NCBI GenBank assembly: GCA_023078555.1
Contig: CM041197.1
Coordinates: 1,274,501-1,338,500 of the forward strand
Direction of reading: 5' to 3'
Length of the DNA: 64,000 bases
Source: Ulva prolifera
Lineage: Eukaryota > Chlorophyta > Ulvophyceae > Ulvales > Ulvaceae
The translations under genes and the position numbers were made by a program. Below the pieces are notes generated by a model that was not told the DNA's origin, searched no databases, and saw nothing but the letters and a program-made list of their open reading frames with translations. Below, in pieces: positions 22,281-33,520 of this stretch. How positions within the stretch are numbered: the first letter of the stretch is position 1; each line of letters begins with the position of its first letter.

Positions 22281-25200
22281 TTGACATACGCGCTTTGTGC
22301 AGCAGCATATGCGACCAGCGCATTGTTGGTGATCCCCAAAATCGTTTTTGACACGGACCCGGTGCGCTTTCTCTTGTTTTTGCCCTTCATCGCCAAGCAT
22401 GCAGTCAGCAAGTCCATGAAGCTCCTGCACAGCATCAGATGTACTTGCCTCCGTGAAGTGGAATATCGCATGACCAACGGTCCTAGACATGCAACTCTGA
22501 AGCCACTCCATCACACATCTGTAGCATCACCAGCTCGTTTCCACCAAACATGTGTATTGTAGTGCGTTGCTGCAGCCTGTCGACCTTGAGTGACGCAGCC
22601 ATGGCGGATGCTGGCTGCATCAACACACAAAGAACATCCGTCCTGTTGCATCCTTATCTACCTTAGCCCCGTAAAGGCTCCGTGCAGTTCCTGACCTGTA
22701 CTGTGGTCTATCAGTGCATTGCTGCATTGGATGGTCGATGCAAGCAAGCGCCACAGACGCTCTCGCCTCCCAGGATGATGACAGTGTCTGAATATACCTG
22801 CCCCTGCTCTAGGGCATCGCCAATCACAGACGGCGCATGTCATAAGTGCAAGGCGTGCAGGAACCGTGTCACGCAAACCGTACTGCTTGCGGAAGTTGTC
22901 ACGTCCTCTTGGCTGCAGTTTCGCGATCATGCCATGCACTACACAATCATGGCTTTCAGATGCATGCAGTGATACCTCTTCTGTGTGTCATGTGTCTATG
23001 CCGTGGGGTCGACGACCCATACCAGCCCCCGCCGCAGTGCAGCGGTATCAGCACCGGTGCTGAAACGAGCCCGGGGGACCTCGAGGACTGGCCAGCCTCA
23101 GATCTCAGAGGACCCAGCTTTCGTGGCAATCCAGTGGTATAGCGGCCAAATCACTGGATTTGCCACAGCTCCGGCTCATGCGTCCGCATGCGTATGCTTG
23201 TTCTGCGCCGCCGCCCGTGCATCCCCTCAGTGCCGTCCACTGCGCAAGCCCGGCGCCTTGCTGTGGCTTCTTGGACAAGCGCGCCGCACTGATCGACCGC
23301 TGTACATACACTTAGGCCGGATCACTGGCACGCCATTCACCCATCAACATACGTCAGCACCGCACCCTGACTTCCCACCGTGCATCCCGCGTACGGCAAG
23401 CCTCGCCGCGGCGGCCTACACTCATCCCGCTACCCTGTCTGTGGCAGGCGTAAGTTGCGCCGCGTAACACCTGTGACAACAATCTCCCAACAAAGATTAT
23501 AAACAGGTAGTGAAACGGTGGTGCGTACGGAAACACACGAGTGCTGACGGTGCGGTGGCGCGTGCAGACGCACTACAGCCTGCACCTCGCGTCCCTCTAC
23601 ATCTCGTGCCTCGCCTGCGGCACGTACTGCCTGCTCTCCCTCAACATCCCGATCAGCCGCCACGACGTCAACACCGTCATCTTCCTGCCGATCCGGTGGA
23701 CGCTGTACCTCGCAACGGTGCCCGCGATCTGGTGGATCCTCGCGCACGGCTCGCACTACACCCTGCAGCGCAAGGTCTACGTGCACTACCTCATGCTCGT
23801 GACGCTCGTGTCGGGCGGCATCGCGACCGTGCCGTCGCTGCGGTGGGGGCATAAGATGTACTGGATGGTGCTCGCCTGCGTGCCGTTCCCCGAGATCTGC
23901 TTCCACCTCTGGTGCGCCGCGCCCCGTGGCTGCCCTGTGCAGCCTCTCTGCTGTGTGTATGAGCCTGCAGGTCTGCTGGTATTAACAGTTCGAAGGGCAT
24001 AAGGCAGACATGTGGGGGGATGTGGAGGTGGTCCAGGATCGGTGTATGCTAGTGAGTGTATGTGTTAGCCTGGGCGTCGCTGCGGGCCATTGCGCACGGA
24101 GCCGATGCAGCGTATGCATGACTGCTGCAGCAACGGCGGCCACACAATGATTTCGAGGTCTACATGATGCGGAATCCTGGTCCTGTGATGCTCGTCAAAC
24201 GGTTGCAAGGAGCCACGGCGCTGAGCGCCATGGATGTCCGCAGCACATTTAGCCTGCGTCCGGATCCCCCGGCAGCGGCGGGCCGTAGGCGGGCAGCCAA
24301 ACACGGAGAGCGCCAGGCGTCATGCGCGTGACAGGTGACCGGGTGTGTGGTGCAGGGCGATGCTGACGGACGCGATCGACGCGCTCGACGTCACCTTCAC
24401 GTCCCCCCGCTCCCTCTACTTCCTGCGCATCTACAGCCTCTTTGCGTTCCAGGCCTTCCCCGCGATCTACTTTGCGGCGTTCGACGGCGTGCTGCCGCTC
24501 GCGGCGAGCGAGAGCCTGTGGGCGATGAGCGACTGGGCGCTCAAGATGGTGCTGACGAGCTCGCTGATGGAGGCGAACTTCCTGACGATCGAGCAGCGGC
24601 GCGACCGCGCGCACCGCCGCCACAAGGACCGCACGCGCATGCGCAATATCCTCAACCTCACCTCCGCCATCGAGGCCAAGGGTGCGCTGCGCGCTGGCCG
24701 TGCTGGGCATGCTACCTGCATGCCTGTGGCCGCTCTTCTTGCTGTAAGTAAAGTAAATCTAAATTTACTGAGCCGTATCCTATTGGACATTGACAACTCC
24801 GAGTTAAGCTGTTGGATGGTTCACGTGTGCGGGGGCACAGGCGGGGGCATGAGGTTGGGCACGCGGCGGATGTGTCGGACGGACGGCTGCGCGGTGCTGA
24901 TCGTTCCAGATTGGGAGGACTTGATCCCACCAGGGTGATAGCCAGCACCCCAACACGCAGCCCCTGCAGAGTAGTGGGGCTGTGCAAAATAGTGGAAGTG
25001 AATGACAGGCCTGAGCTATGCTCCACTGTTCCGTGTGGTTTGTAGTGGTTGCGTGACTGCTGCGGGGCAGCGCACAGCCCTTGCCCAGGTTGTGTTGGGT
25101 AGGCTGCGGGTGATTGACTCCGTGGCACGCACCAAGGCCCCTTGAGCCGTGCGTGGTTCCTTTGGCGCCGGCATGGTGGTTCGGTAAACCGTCATGATCA

Positions 25201-28200
25201 GCAGACGAATGAGGTCGCCGACGGTCTGCCTGGCACAAGCGCACGCCATTTCCCGCATGCCCCAGGTCTCCTTGCTGATCTGCTACCCGCGTGAACCGGT
25301 GGGCCGCTCCAGACTCACTCTGCACGCCTGCGTCTCCATGAGATTTGACACAAGACTGCGACACACAGCATCGGGTGGCCGCGGTGAGTGCGTGTGCTGG
25401 CTGCAGACAACTTCCTCGCGACGGTGTCGCACGAGCTCTGCACGCCGCTCAACGGCATCATCGGCCTGTCGTACGCCCTCCAGGCGAGCCAGGAGGTGCA
25501 GCTCAAGGCGGAGCTCAGCAAGACGCTGACGGTGATCACGATGAGCGGCAAGCGGCTGCTGCAGCTCATCTACGACGTCCTCGACGCCGCCAAGACGGCG
25601 GAGGACTCGCCGCTGGTGAAGCGGGAGAGCGTCAACGTGCGCGCGCTCGTGCTCGACGTCGCCATGCTCTGCTCGTCGATCGTGCGCCAGGGCGTCGACC
25701 TCCGCGTGCAGCTGCAGCCCGTGCCGCGCATCATCGGCGACACCGGCCGCATCGTGCAGGTGCGCGCCCGTCGCACCGCCGCCGCGCGGTGCATGCTGTG
25801 CTCTGCGTGGCATGGCTTGGGTGGCGTCGTCCCCGATGCCGGTGGGCCGTGCGTGCTGCGTGCCACGCCATGGCGGCCCCTCCACCTGTCTCCTCCACGT
25901 CTGTGTGCGATTTGTGAGCGGCGCAGATGCAGTGCGTACGCTGTGTGCTGTACATGCTGTGTATGCTGCGCGTAGCTGGCTTGTTGCTTTCCGTGCTGTG
26001 CGTGCTGTGCGTGGTGTCGCCGGGCGGTTCGTATACTGGCCTGACGACGCGACAGCAATGTTCCAAGCATGCACTGCGACGGAGCCGACGTGGCCAGGGA
26101 CAGCTCGTTATCTTCTGCAGTTCTGCAAGCATGGTGACGCGTGTGTGTATGTGTGTGTGTGTGTGTGTGCGCAGATCCTGCACAACCTCGTCGGCAACTC
26201 GTGCAAGTTCACCAAGGCGGGGCACGTGCTCATCGGCGTGCGCTACGACAGCACGCTGCGCGCCGTCGCACTCAGCGTGTCGGACACCGGCTGCGGCATC
26301 CCGAGCGAGGCGCTGCACTCCGTGTTTGACGCCTTCAGCCAGGGCCTGCACCGCGCGAGCGAGGGCCTCGGCCTCGGCCTCCACCTCGTCGTCGAGTTTG
26401 TCAAGGCCCACCACGGCCTCATCGAGGCGCGATTCTGGTGTCACTTCATTTTTCATCATTCACTGTTCCCCCCCCTCATAATCATGCATGGAGTGAATGC
26501 ATGCGGCTGCCATGTGACTGGATCATGGCCGTGACTTGTCAGACACTCTGATAGCTTCAGGAGGGTGCGCCGCGAGCGAGACATCCAGGGACGCGGCCAC
26601 GCAACCGCCCATGCCGCCCGGCATATGGCCCCATGTGCATGCAACTGTGGCGGTCGCGTCTGCATGCACCATTGCAACGGACGGCGCTGACACATCCTCC
26701 TGTCCCGGCCGGTCGCCACTTGCTGCGACCGCCTTGTCTGCTGCCCAAGCGGCTGGCGGCGTTAGAGCATGCACGGGCGCTGCGTGTAACATGGCCACGT
26801 GGCGTGCAGGTGGAGAGCGAGGTATCGAAGGGCTCCACCTTCACGGTCTGGCTCCCGGTGCACCCGGACAAGCGCCTGCTGCGCACCGCGCTGGTGCGCC
26901 TCAGCCACTCGTGTGCGCTGTTCATCCCATGCACGGTGCTGCCATAGCCGCCCCTGCTGATGGCCTCACCCACAATTCATTTGCCGTCGCCATTCACATC
27001 TACGACGTCAGTAGCAGTGCATCCGACCATAACGCACGCACTGCTGCACACTGTCTTGCTCCCTCCCCCCCCCGCATACCGCCCGGTCTCAGGCGCTTGG
27101 AGCGCAAGCGGCTTGGCGTGCATGTGCAAACACCGTCGTGGCCGCCCGTGCTGCTCACGCCACCCACGCTGTGCCGCAGAGGGGCACCGGCCCGGCGGCG
27201 CAGGAGCTCATCAGCGGCACCGTCGTCATCCGCAACAGCACGCCGGAGAGCGGCGTGCGGTCGCGCGTCGCGCTCGCGTCGCAGTCGCTCGAGCCGCAGT
27301 CGCCCGGGTCGCACCCCGCGCCGCGGCACAGCATGGAGGCCCGCACATCCTCCGCCCCGAAGATACTGCAGCCACCCTCCGCCAAGAGCACCACGTTCCG
27401 GGAGTCCCTTCACAGCATCGGTGCCGCTCTGCCCTTCCTTCCATGCCCTGCACCACACGTGACTCATGGTTGTGTTCGTGCGCTGCTTGCTGGCGGCCCG
27501 GTGCTGCCCGCCTTGCCGCCTAGATTGTTGTAACGCATGACTCATGTGGCATGGGTTCAACCAGAGTGCCCGGGAGCAGAGCACACACGTACAGCGCATC
27601 TGCCAGCCATCAATCTCACAGGTTTGTCAACCAAACCAATCAGTCACAAAGGGCCGTAAATGACCAGCTAGTAATTGAAAAGTGTGTTTGAGTAAAGGGG
27701 CCAGTTGGCCACCTCAGCCACAGTCTCATTCACAGACCATGCCGCCTACACCACAGGTGCACCTGCTCCGTTGCAGCTGCGTTGCTCAGCGTGAGTGCCA
27801 TGGCAGCAGGCAAGGCGGACTGGCCGTGAGGTCGTCACGTTAACGGTCGCCATTGCGTGACAGCGCAGGAGAGCAACTCGCCGCCGAATCCCCCATCACC
27901 CTCCCGACCGGAACGCTCGATCGAACAGCCCCACGGTCACACCATGCATGCCGCTGCAGTCACACCATGCAGCCGCGCCGGCGCAGCGTCGCCGGCGCGA
28001 CGATGTCGGCAGAGTGCACGGCGCCGCCGGCAGTCACGTATGCATGGGCGCAACGGCCACCGTGCCAAGGGGGAGTAGGACCACTTCCACGCCCCACAAG
28101 CCACACTGAGGCGCACGTGGTGATTCGGTGCAGGCGCACCCAATCGCGCTGGCGACACCCTCGTGGGCCCGTCCGGCCTGCCCGGCGCGAGCCGCCCCGG

Positions 28201-31200
28201 CTTTGACATCGGCCTCCCGGTGCCGCGGCGGATGCCCCCGACGGCACCCCCAGAGCCGTCGCCGCCGCCCCTACCCCCGCTCGTGGACCCATGCTACCAC
28301 GGGGAAGTCCACGGCGTGCCACTCGTGTTTGTCATCGGCTCGGTGGAGTGCGACCACCTCATCGACTACCTCTGCGCGGAGGGCTACATGATTGAGGTGC
28401 AGACGTCGGGCGAGCGCGCGCTCGCCCGCCTGCGCAACCTGCCGCTGCTGCCGGACGCGATGCTCGTCTTCTCTGCCGTCTACGTGCGCCCCTCCGACAG
28501 CCTGCTGCGCTGCATATGCTGCGCTGTGCGTGCTGCGGCATGTGTGTCACGCGCCATGTGCGCTGCTGCGGCATGCATGCGCTGCACTTTGTGCGTGCTG
28601 CGTCATGAGGCCGCGGGCGCGTGGTTGCCTCGGCGTATGGCCCCCTGCAGCGCCATCTGTGGGTGATCACATCATTGAGAGGCCGGGCGTTTCGCATGTG
28701 TGCGCACACTCGATGAGATGCGATGTCAGCCGTAAGCCGGGGGTTTGTGCATTCCCTCCTCCGTCCGAGTGTGTTTGCATGCCCGAGGCATGCGTGTGCA
28801 CCGGATGCGCTCACGAGGGCGCGCGGGGGTGTTTGCAGGACACTGACGGCCTCAATTTCGTGTCCAAGGTGCGCCAGCTGTACCCGATGTGCGCGTTCCC
28901 GGTGATCTACCTCTCCCCCAGCGTGAGCCTCGACATTCTCCGCGAGGCGCTCAACACTGGATGCATGGACGTCATGCAATGGTGCGCTCTGCACGGTTTG
29001 CCCGCCTGCCTGCTACCTGGCTGACATGCGTGGACACCAGAATGTGGGCGCTTGTAGCCATGTTGTCGCCCCGATGCTTTCAGCAATTCAGTGAAACAAG
29101 AAGGACATGCCGGACCGAGTTCCAATTGTGCCGCAGGCCATGAGCCCGGCTGCGTGGTCATGCACATCGACTCTGGCGATCTGAATTTGTATGGGGTTGG
29201 CAGGCGGGTTCGCGTTTTCATGCTCGCAGAGCAGCACATGTGTCCTGGGCGCTGATATCTGCTCTGCAGTCGCCACCACAACACCAGAGTTGCATTCCTA
29301 CGCGTTTCTTTCGAAAAAAATACGTTCACTACGCGTTTTCTATTCTAACGTTCATTGTTTTATAGCGTAGGAATGCAACTCCGCACAACACCCCACATGC
29401 CTCTGCGTCAACCACTTCCCCCCCACCCACAAACATTCCGAGTCGCAGCAATTTGTACCTACAGCTTACACCCAGCCGGCCGTCATCAGGCGCGCCCCGC
29501 TGGTCCGCATGCGCACCCAGCATTGCATGTGCAGGCCGGGCGTCAACCAGGAGCTGATGTGGCGGCTGCGCAGCCAGATCGCGATGCACAGCAACAAGCG
29601 CGCCGTGCTGCATCGCGGCGCGCAGACGCTGCGCCCCTACAAGGTGCAGCTGCTGCCGTACTACCTGCGCCACCACCTCGCGCTCGCGAGCGTAGAGGAC
29701 CACCAGATGGACGAGGGGACCCCTGAGATCACCCACCTCTGCCCCCACACCGCTGCCATCCACCTCTGCCTTGACAAGTGCGCCCCCCACCCCGCGAGGC
29801 CGCAGAGTGGCGACATCACTGCAGGTTCTGCAGCAGTGAATGCTCGGTTGTCCGTTTGGCACGTATCTGGTTTGCATGGTCATGCTGCGGACCCATTCGG
29901 ATGGCGTCAGGGGTGTGCGCGATGAAGTCGAACTCGGATGAGGTCTCATCGCCGGTGCTGATGACCCAACTGTCTGTGGGTTGATGTGATATTGGCAGGG
30001 AGTTCGCAACTTGTATAATTGCTACAAAAATACAACTAATCCCATCTGCGAAGGGGCTGTTGCCGTCGCATGCCACAACTGTCGGCACCGTATACGCCTT
30101 GTGGTTAGCTGTATGATCATGCCGTGTGGAGCTCACGCAGGCGATATCATATCTGTCATTCGCAATTGTAGAGGCTCAATCAGGGCCCGGCTAGTAAATC
30201 CAAACCCGCAGCACGCAGCCCGATGCCGCCTGCCCTACACCAGCCCAAACGGCGGAGGGGAAACATAACCAGGGGATGGTGCGCAGCCTGTACGATTACT
30301 CCGGGACCTCCTCAGAGCAGGCGACGCTGGTGCAAGAGGCGCACTCGATCATCCACCAGCTGCTGCTCCACGCACCTGTCTGCGCCGTGCCGGGGCTGCC
30401 CGACGGCTGGACGTTCATCGCCGACCCCGAGGCCACCTCCCAGGACGTCGGCATCAACCAGGTGCGTGCAATCGCCCAGCTCCCCCCATGATCCCCAGTG
30501 GACTGCAGGCAGCTCTGCAGGACAAGCAATGTGCAGCAAAGCAAGTTTGGCTGACCCGCTGAGCGCTAGGCAAACGACACAGCAAAGCTGAGCCACAGCT
30601 GGAACTCTGGCTCACACAGCATGTGTTCAAAAGTTGGAGTCGGGCTTGGAGTCGGACTCGCGCAGCTTGTACAGCAGTGCGGAGGTGTAGTCTGTTAGTA
30701 TCGCAGGCTCAGGCTACCGATGCAGGGGCACTGAGCGCCATGCCTGTGGCGATCGGTGTGATGTGGTGTCTGCTGCTGCTGTGTGCACATGAGCCTCGGT
30801 CCACCGAACGCCCGACGGACCCCTATCCGCCACTGCACGTCTCTCAGTTTTCGTGTCTAATGGTGTTCTCATCGGTCCCCGTGCGGCGGCTCCCCGATGC
30901 TGCATCGGGGCCTGAGGAGCTCACGAGACTTGCCATGTCTAACAGACCGAAAACATCCCATGTACCTCTCCACATCTTGATGCCGCTGCTGCTGCCCCCG
31001 CCCCCTCCCCCCCTATTTGATGCCAGAGCATGCGCATTCATCAGCCGGCACCCGCCCATGCGGCACCCGCCCATGCGGAACCCGCACATGCGGCACCCGC
31101 ACATGCGGCCGCCATGACCGCCCCGCGGCCGCATGCAGTTCGTGGCGGAGCTCGTGATGCAGATGGAGCAGCTTGCGCAAAAGCACGGCCGCTCGCTCCA

Positions 31201-32549
31201 CCCGCGCGTCGGCGTGGCCTTCGGCGCCGTCCAGATGAGCGTCGCGTCGGCCGTGTCCGAGGCGACGTTCCTTGCGGCCGGCCCCGTCCTCACGCTTGCC
31301 GCCGCCGTCGCGCAGCAGACACATCCCGGCACCATCGCCTTCGTGCAGTCGCACGTGCTGCGCTCCGTGTCTCCCGGCACCTCGACGGTGCCCATGAGCA
31401 TATCTATCGCCGGCGGGCGGCAGGTCCAGGTGTGCTTATCCCCCCCCCCCCCCCCCCCCCCTCCCCCCCGGATCTCGGTGCTGTCAGTGTTCAAAATGAT
31501 ACGGCTACCTGATCATGCATACATACATGCCCCTCCCCCCCGCCCGCCTGCCTGCGCTTCCTGTGACCTTCTGTGCGTCCATTGCTGTGAACCTGGAGCA
31601 ATTTTGGATTGCGATATCTACTGTGGCTTGAAAAGGCCGGTCGTTGCTGCCCCGTGTTGTGGGACGTGATCCAGACCAGTACGCACGAGCCGTTTGTTGC
31701 AGAGTCCCGAAGCAGAGCCTACCGCATCAGGATCTGAAACATCACAGTAGTAGGTGTGTGTTTGTGATGTGCATGCAGATCGTGATTATTCATGCGGAGG
31801 CGGTCCAGGTCACAGCTGCGGGGGGGCGTCCCTTCCGCCCTGTAGTTTTTCCGGCCACAGTGTAGAACATGACAGATAATGGGCTGTGCAACCACATGGG
31901 GTCCGCTGCTGCGCCGAGGCGGCGGCCGGCTGCAGCACCTTGCATCGTCTCCATTGATGCACAGAGCACCCTGCATCAGCCCCCTGTGCTGGGCTAGGAA
32001 ACAAAACGTTTCTGCTTCCGGACATGCTCGCATGATCGGCAGAATGGTCGCCCCCAGCTTCTCCGGGCTCGCACTGAAACTCCCTCGGCCGGCGGTGCAC
32101 TCGTCTTCTTCATGCATGCATCTCATGCATATGGCACTGTGGCACGGCCCACGCAGCGCGGTGACGCCGGGTGGCGGTCGTGCGGTGCAGGTGCAGGCCC
32201 AGATCATGCCCCCACACAACGCGTACGTGCACTGCTTCCTCGACGGCCCCGCCCTCAAGGCGCTGTCGCCGCTGCACCGTGTGTTTGCGTGCCTCGAGGC
32301 GGCGCGGGCCGCCGTGCACGGCCGCCGCCGGGGCGTCGACCTCGCCAACACGCCCTCGCGCAACTCCGCAGGCGGCCACCAGGTCGAGCCACTGTTCCAG
32401 GACCATCACAAGGTGTCTCCCCCCCCCCCCCCCTCCTGCTCCGCATAACCTGCCGCTGACGCCATGATCACGGCCGCGATCCTCTGTGCCGCACCACGTG
32501 CCGGCCTTCGGGGTCACCTGCCTGCCCCTGGCTTCAGGCCATTGCAGTG

Positions 32550-32632
<83 letters not shown>

Positions 32633-33520
32633 GGTTGGTGCTCCAAGGAGCCTCTTGCTACCCCCTGGTAGATCTCAAACGTTCTAGACACGGTCGCACA
32701 CACGCTGGGGCTGCTAGGCCACACCGCCTCTGCCCCGCTGACCCTGCGCGATCGTACCTCACGGCCCCCCACACGTGCAGCCCGCGTCAGTCGGCAGCCC
32801 GGTTGCCGGCACCATCTCGCTGCGCAACTCCGCCACGGCCTCGACGGACACCCAGGGGCGGGAGGAGCAGTTGTCCCCCGCGGGCGCCGCAGCGCTGTCG
32901 CGCGCGCGTGGGCGGCTGCACGACGCCAACGTCCCCGCGCATGTCGTCGCGAACGAGCCGCCCCTGGACTCTGTGATTCAGCGTCTCGGAGTCCAGCTGC
33001 CGCAGTCGCTCATGTTGTCCGGCACCGGGGTACGCGTGCCCCTCCCCTGCCTGGGTTGCGGCCCAAGTATGCCGTCATGCTGTGGCGCGAATGCAGGCGT
33101 CATGCACCGCAGCGCTGACGCTGCAGGCCCGCTGGCGCAACCTATCCATCAATCTCCGGCCCCCATGGACGGACTGGTCTGATCATTATGCATGCCGTCC
33201 ACGCATGTGCAAACCCTGCGCCGTGCGGTTTGCGAATCGCGCCACTGCCCGCAGGCCGCAGCAGCCTCGTGGGCGTCTGCACCCCTTTTGCGGCACCCAA
33301 ACCAGTGATTGGGTCACTCCGCAGGGCTGTGGCTGACGTGGCGCCGGCGCTGTGGCTGCAGGTGTCGGTGATTGCTTTCCTGGAGGCCTCCGACATGCCG
33401 GTGCTGGGCATGCCGGGCACCGAGGGCGTCCGCCTGCTCACCGGCTGCAAGCGCGCCTTCACCGACGCAATCCTCGGCGCCATGAACCAGATCCTCACGA
33501 AGCCCTGTGTGCGTGAGTGA
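22281..33520 (+). CDS. Histidine-kinase rhodopsin with receiver and cyclase-like domains (HKR/2c-Cyclop type)
   Basis: A light-sensor fusion protein of the green-algal enzyme-rhodopsin class. Exons: 22281-22361, 23568-23911, 24356-24681, 25407-25759, 26175-26426, 26810-26893, 27180-27420, 28134-28483, 28839-28981, 29490-29777, 30273-30461, 31139-31429, 32191-32412, 32781-33029, 33362-33520; about 1,190 aa. All phases match except 29777/30273, where an exon is probably missed. The first exon (TM1) is tentative and the true start is not found. Rhodopsin: TM3 PIRWTLYLATVPAIWW, TM6 FAFQAFPAIYFAAF, TM7 MSDWALKM with the retinal Lys at 24543-24545. Kinase: H-box FLATVSHELCTPLNGIIGLS, N-box HNLVGNSCKFT, G1 DTGCGIP, F-box FDAFSQ, G2 GLGLGLHL, then VESEVSKGSTFTVWLP. 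The receiver-like part (exons 8-10) lacks its acidic pocket, phospho-acceptor Asp and Lys. The cyclase-like part (exons 10-12) keeps Asp at the two metal positions (HLCLD, LPDGW) but not the catalytic Asn and Arg. The tail has no known domain. Confidence 0.85.
23123..23166. repeat. Short inverted-repeat element A (intron of rhodopsin gene)
   Basis: A near-perfect palindrome: GTGGCAATCCAGTG on the left and CACTGGATTTGCCAC on the right around a 15-bp loop. A related palindrome with the same GGCAATCCAGTG arm occurs at 55888-55951. It lies in the rhodopsin intron between TM1 and TM2. Confidence 0.6.
24743..24808 (-). repeat. Dispersed short repeat, copy 3 (rhodopsin intron)
   Basis: Reverse-strand copy of the family at 1600-1676, near-identical over TTGTCAATGTCCAATAGGAT and the following CTCAGTAAATT, and ending in TTTACTTAC. 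It lies about 60 bp inside the intron after the TM7 exon. Confidence 0.7.
26141..26170 (+). repeat. GT microsatellite against a splice acceptor
   Basis: About 30 bp of (GT)n run directly into CGCAG, the acceptor of the exon carrying the kinase N-box (exon start 26175). There is no pyrimidine tract, so the GT run occupies its place. Confidence 0.8.
31046..31105 (+). repeat. 15-bp minisatellite, four units
   Basis: Four head-to-tail units of CGGCACCCGCCCATG with small changes, within the rhodopsin intron ending at 31138. It happens to read as an open frame (H-P-P/H-M-R/N repeats), but the first exon base after the acceptor is 31139, so I treat it as intronic. Confidence 0.75.
31440..31461 (+). 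repeat. Poly-C tract (22 C)
   Basis: An uninterrupted C run starting 11 bp after the donor of a rhodopsin intron, followed by T and seven more C. The intron after the next exon also begins with a 15-C run (32419-32433). Confidence 0.9.
32553..32630 (+). repeat. Very long poly-C tract (78 C)
   Basis: Seventy-eight consecutive C, followed by GGGG, in the rhodopsin intron 32413-32780. Such a run could fold as an i-motif or quadruplex, or may have a wrong length through sequencing or assembly. It sits 150 bp upstream of the next exon. Confidence 0.9.

Noticed and set aside
22052-22514. Minus-strand frames opposite the TM1-like exon (for example with ALVAYAAAQSAYVNC)
   Set aside because: They have no family match or splice partners, while the plus-strand frame joins in phase to the TM2 exon. 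The rejection is moderate, not firm.
31046-31138. HPPMR-type repeats as a coding tail joined to the cyclase exon
   Set aside because: The frame is a 15-bp minisatellite. An AG acceptor at 31137-31138 gives a phase-0 join to the preceding exon without it.
32110-32772. A minus-strand frame with a long poly-Gly run
   Set aside because: The poly-Gly is only the translation of the 78-C intron tract; the plus strand here carries rhodopsin-gene exons.
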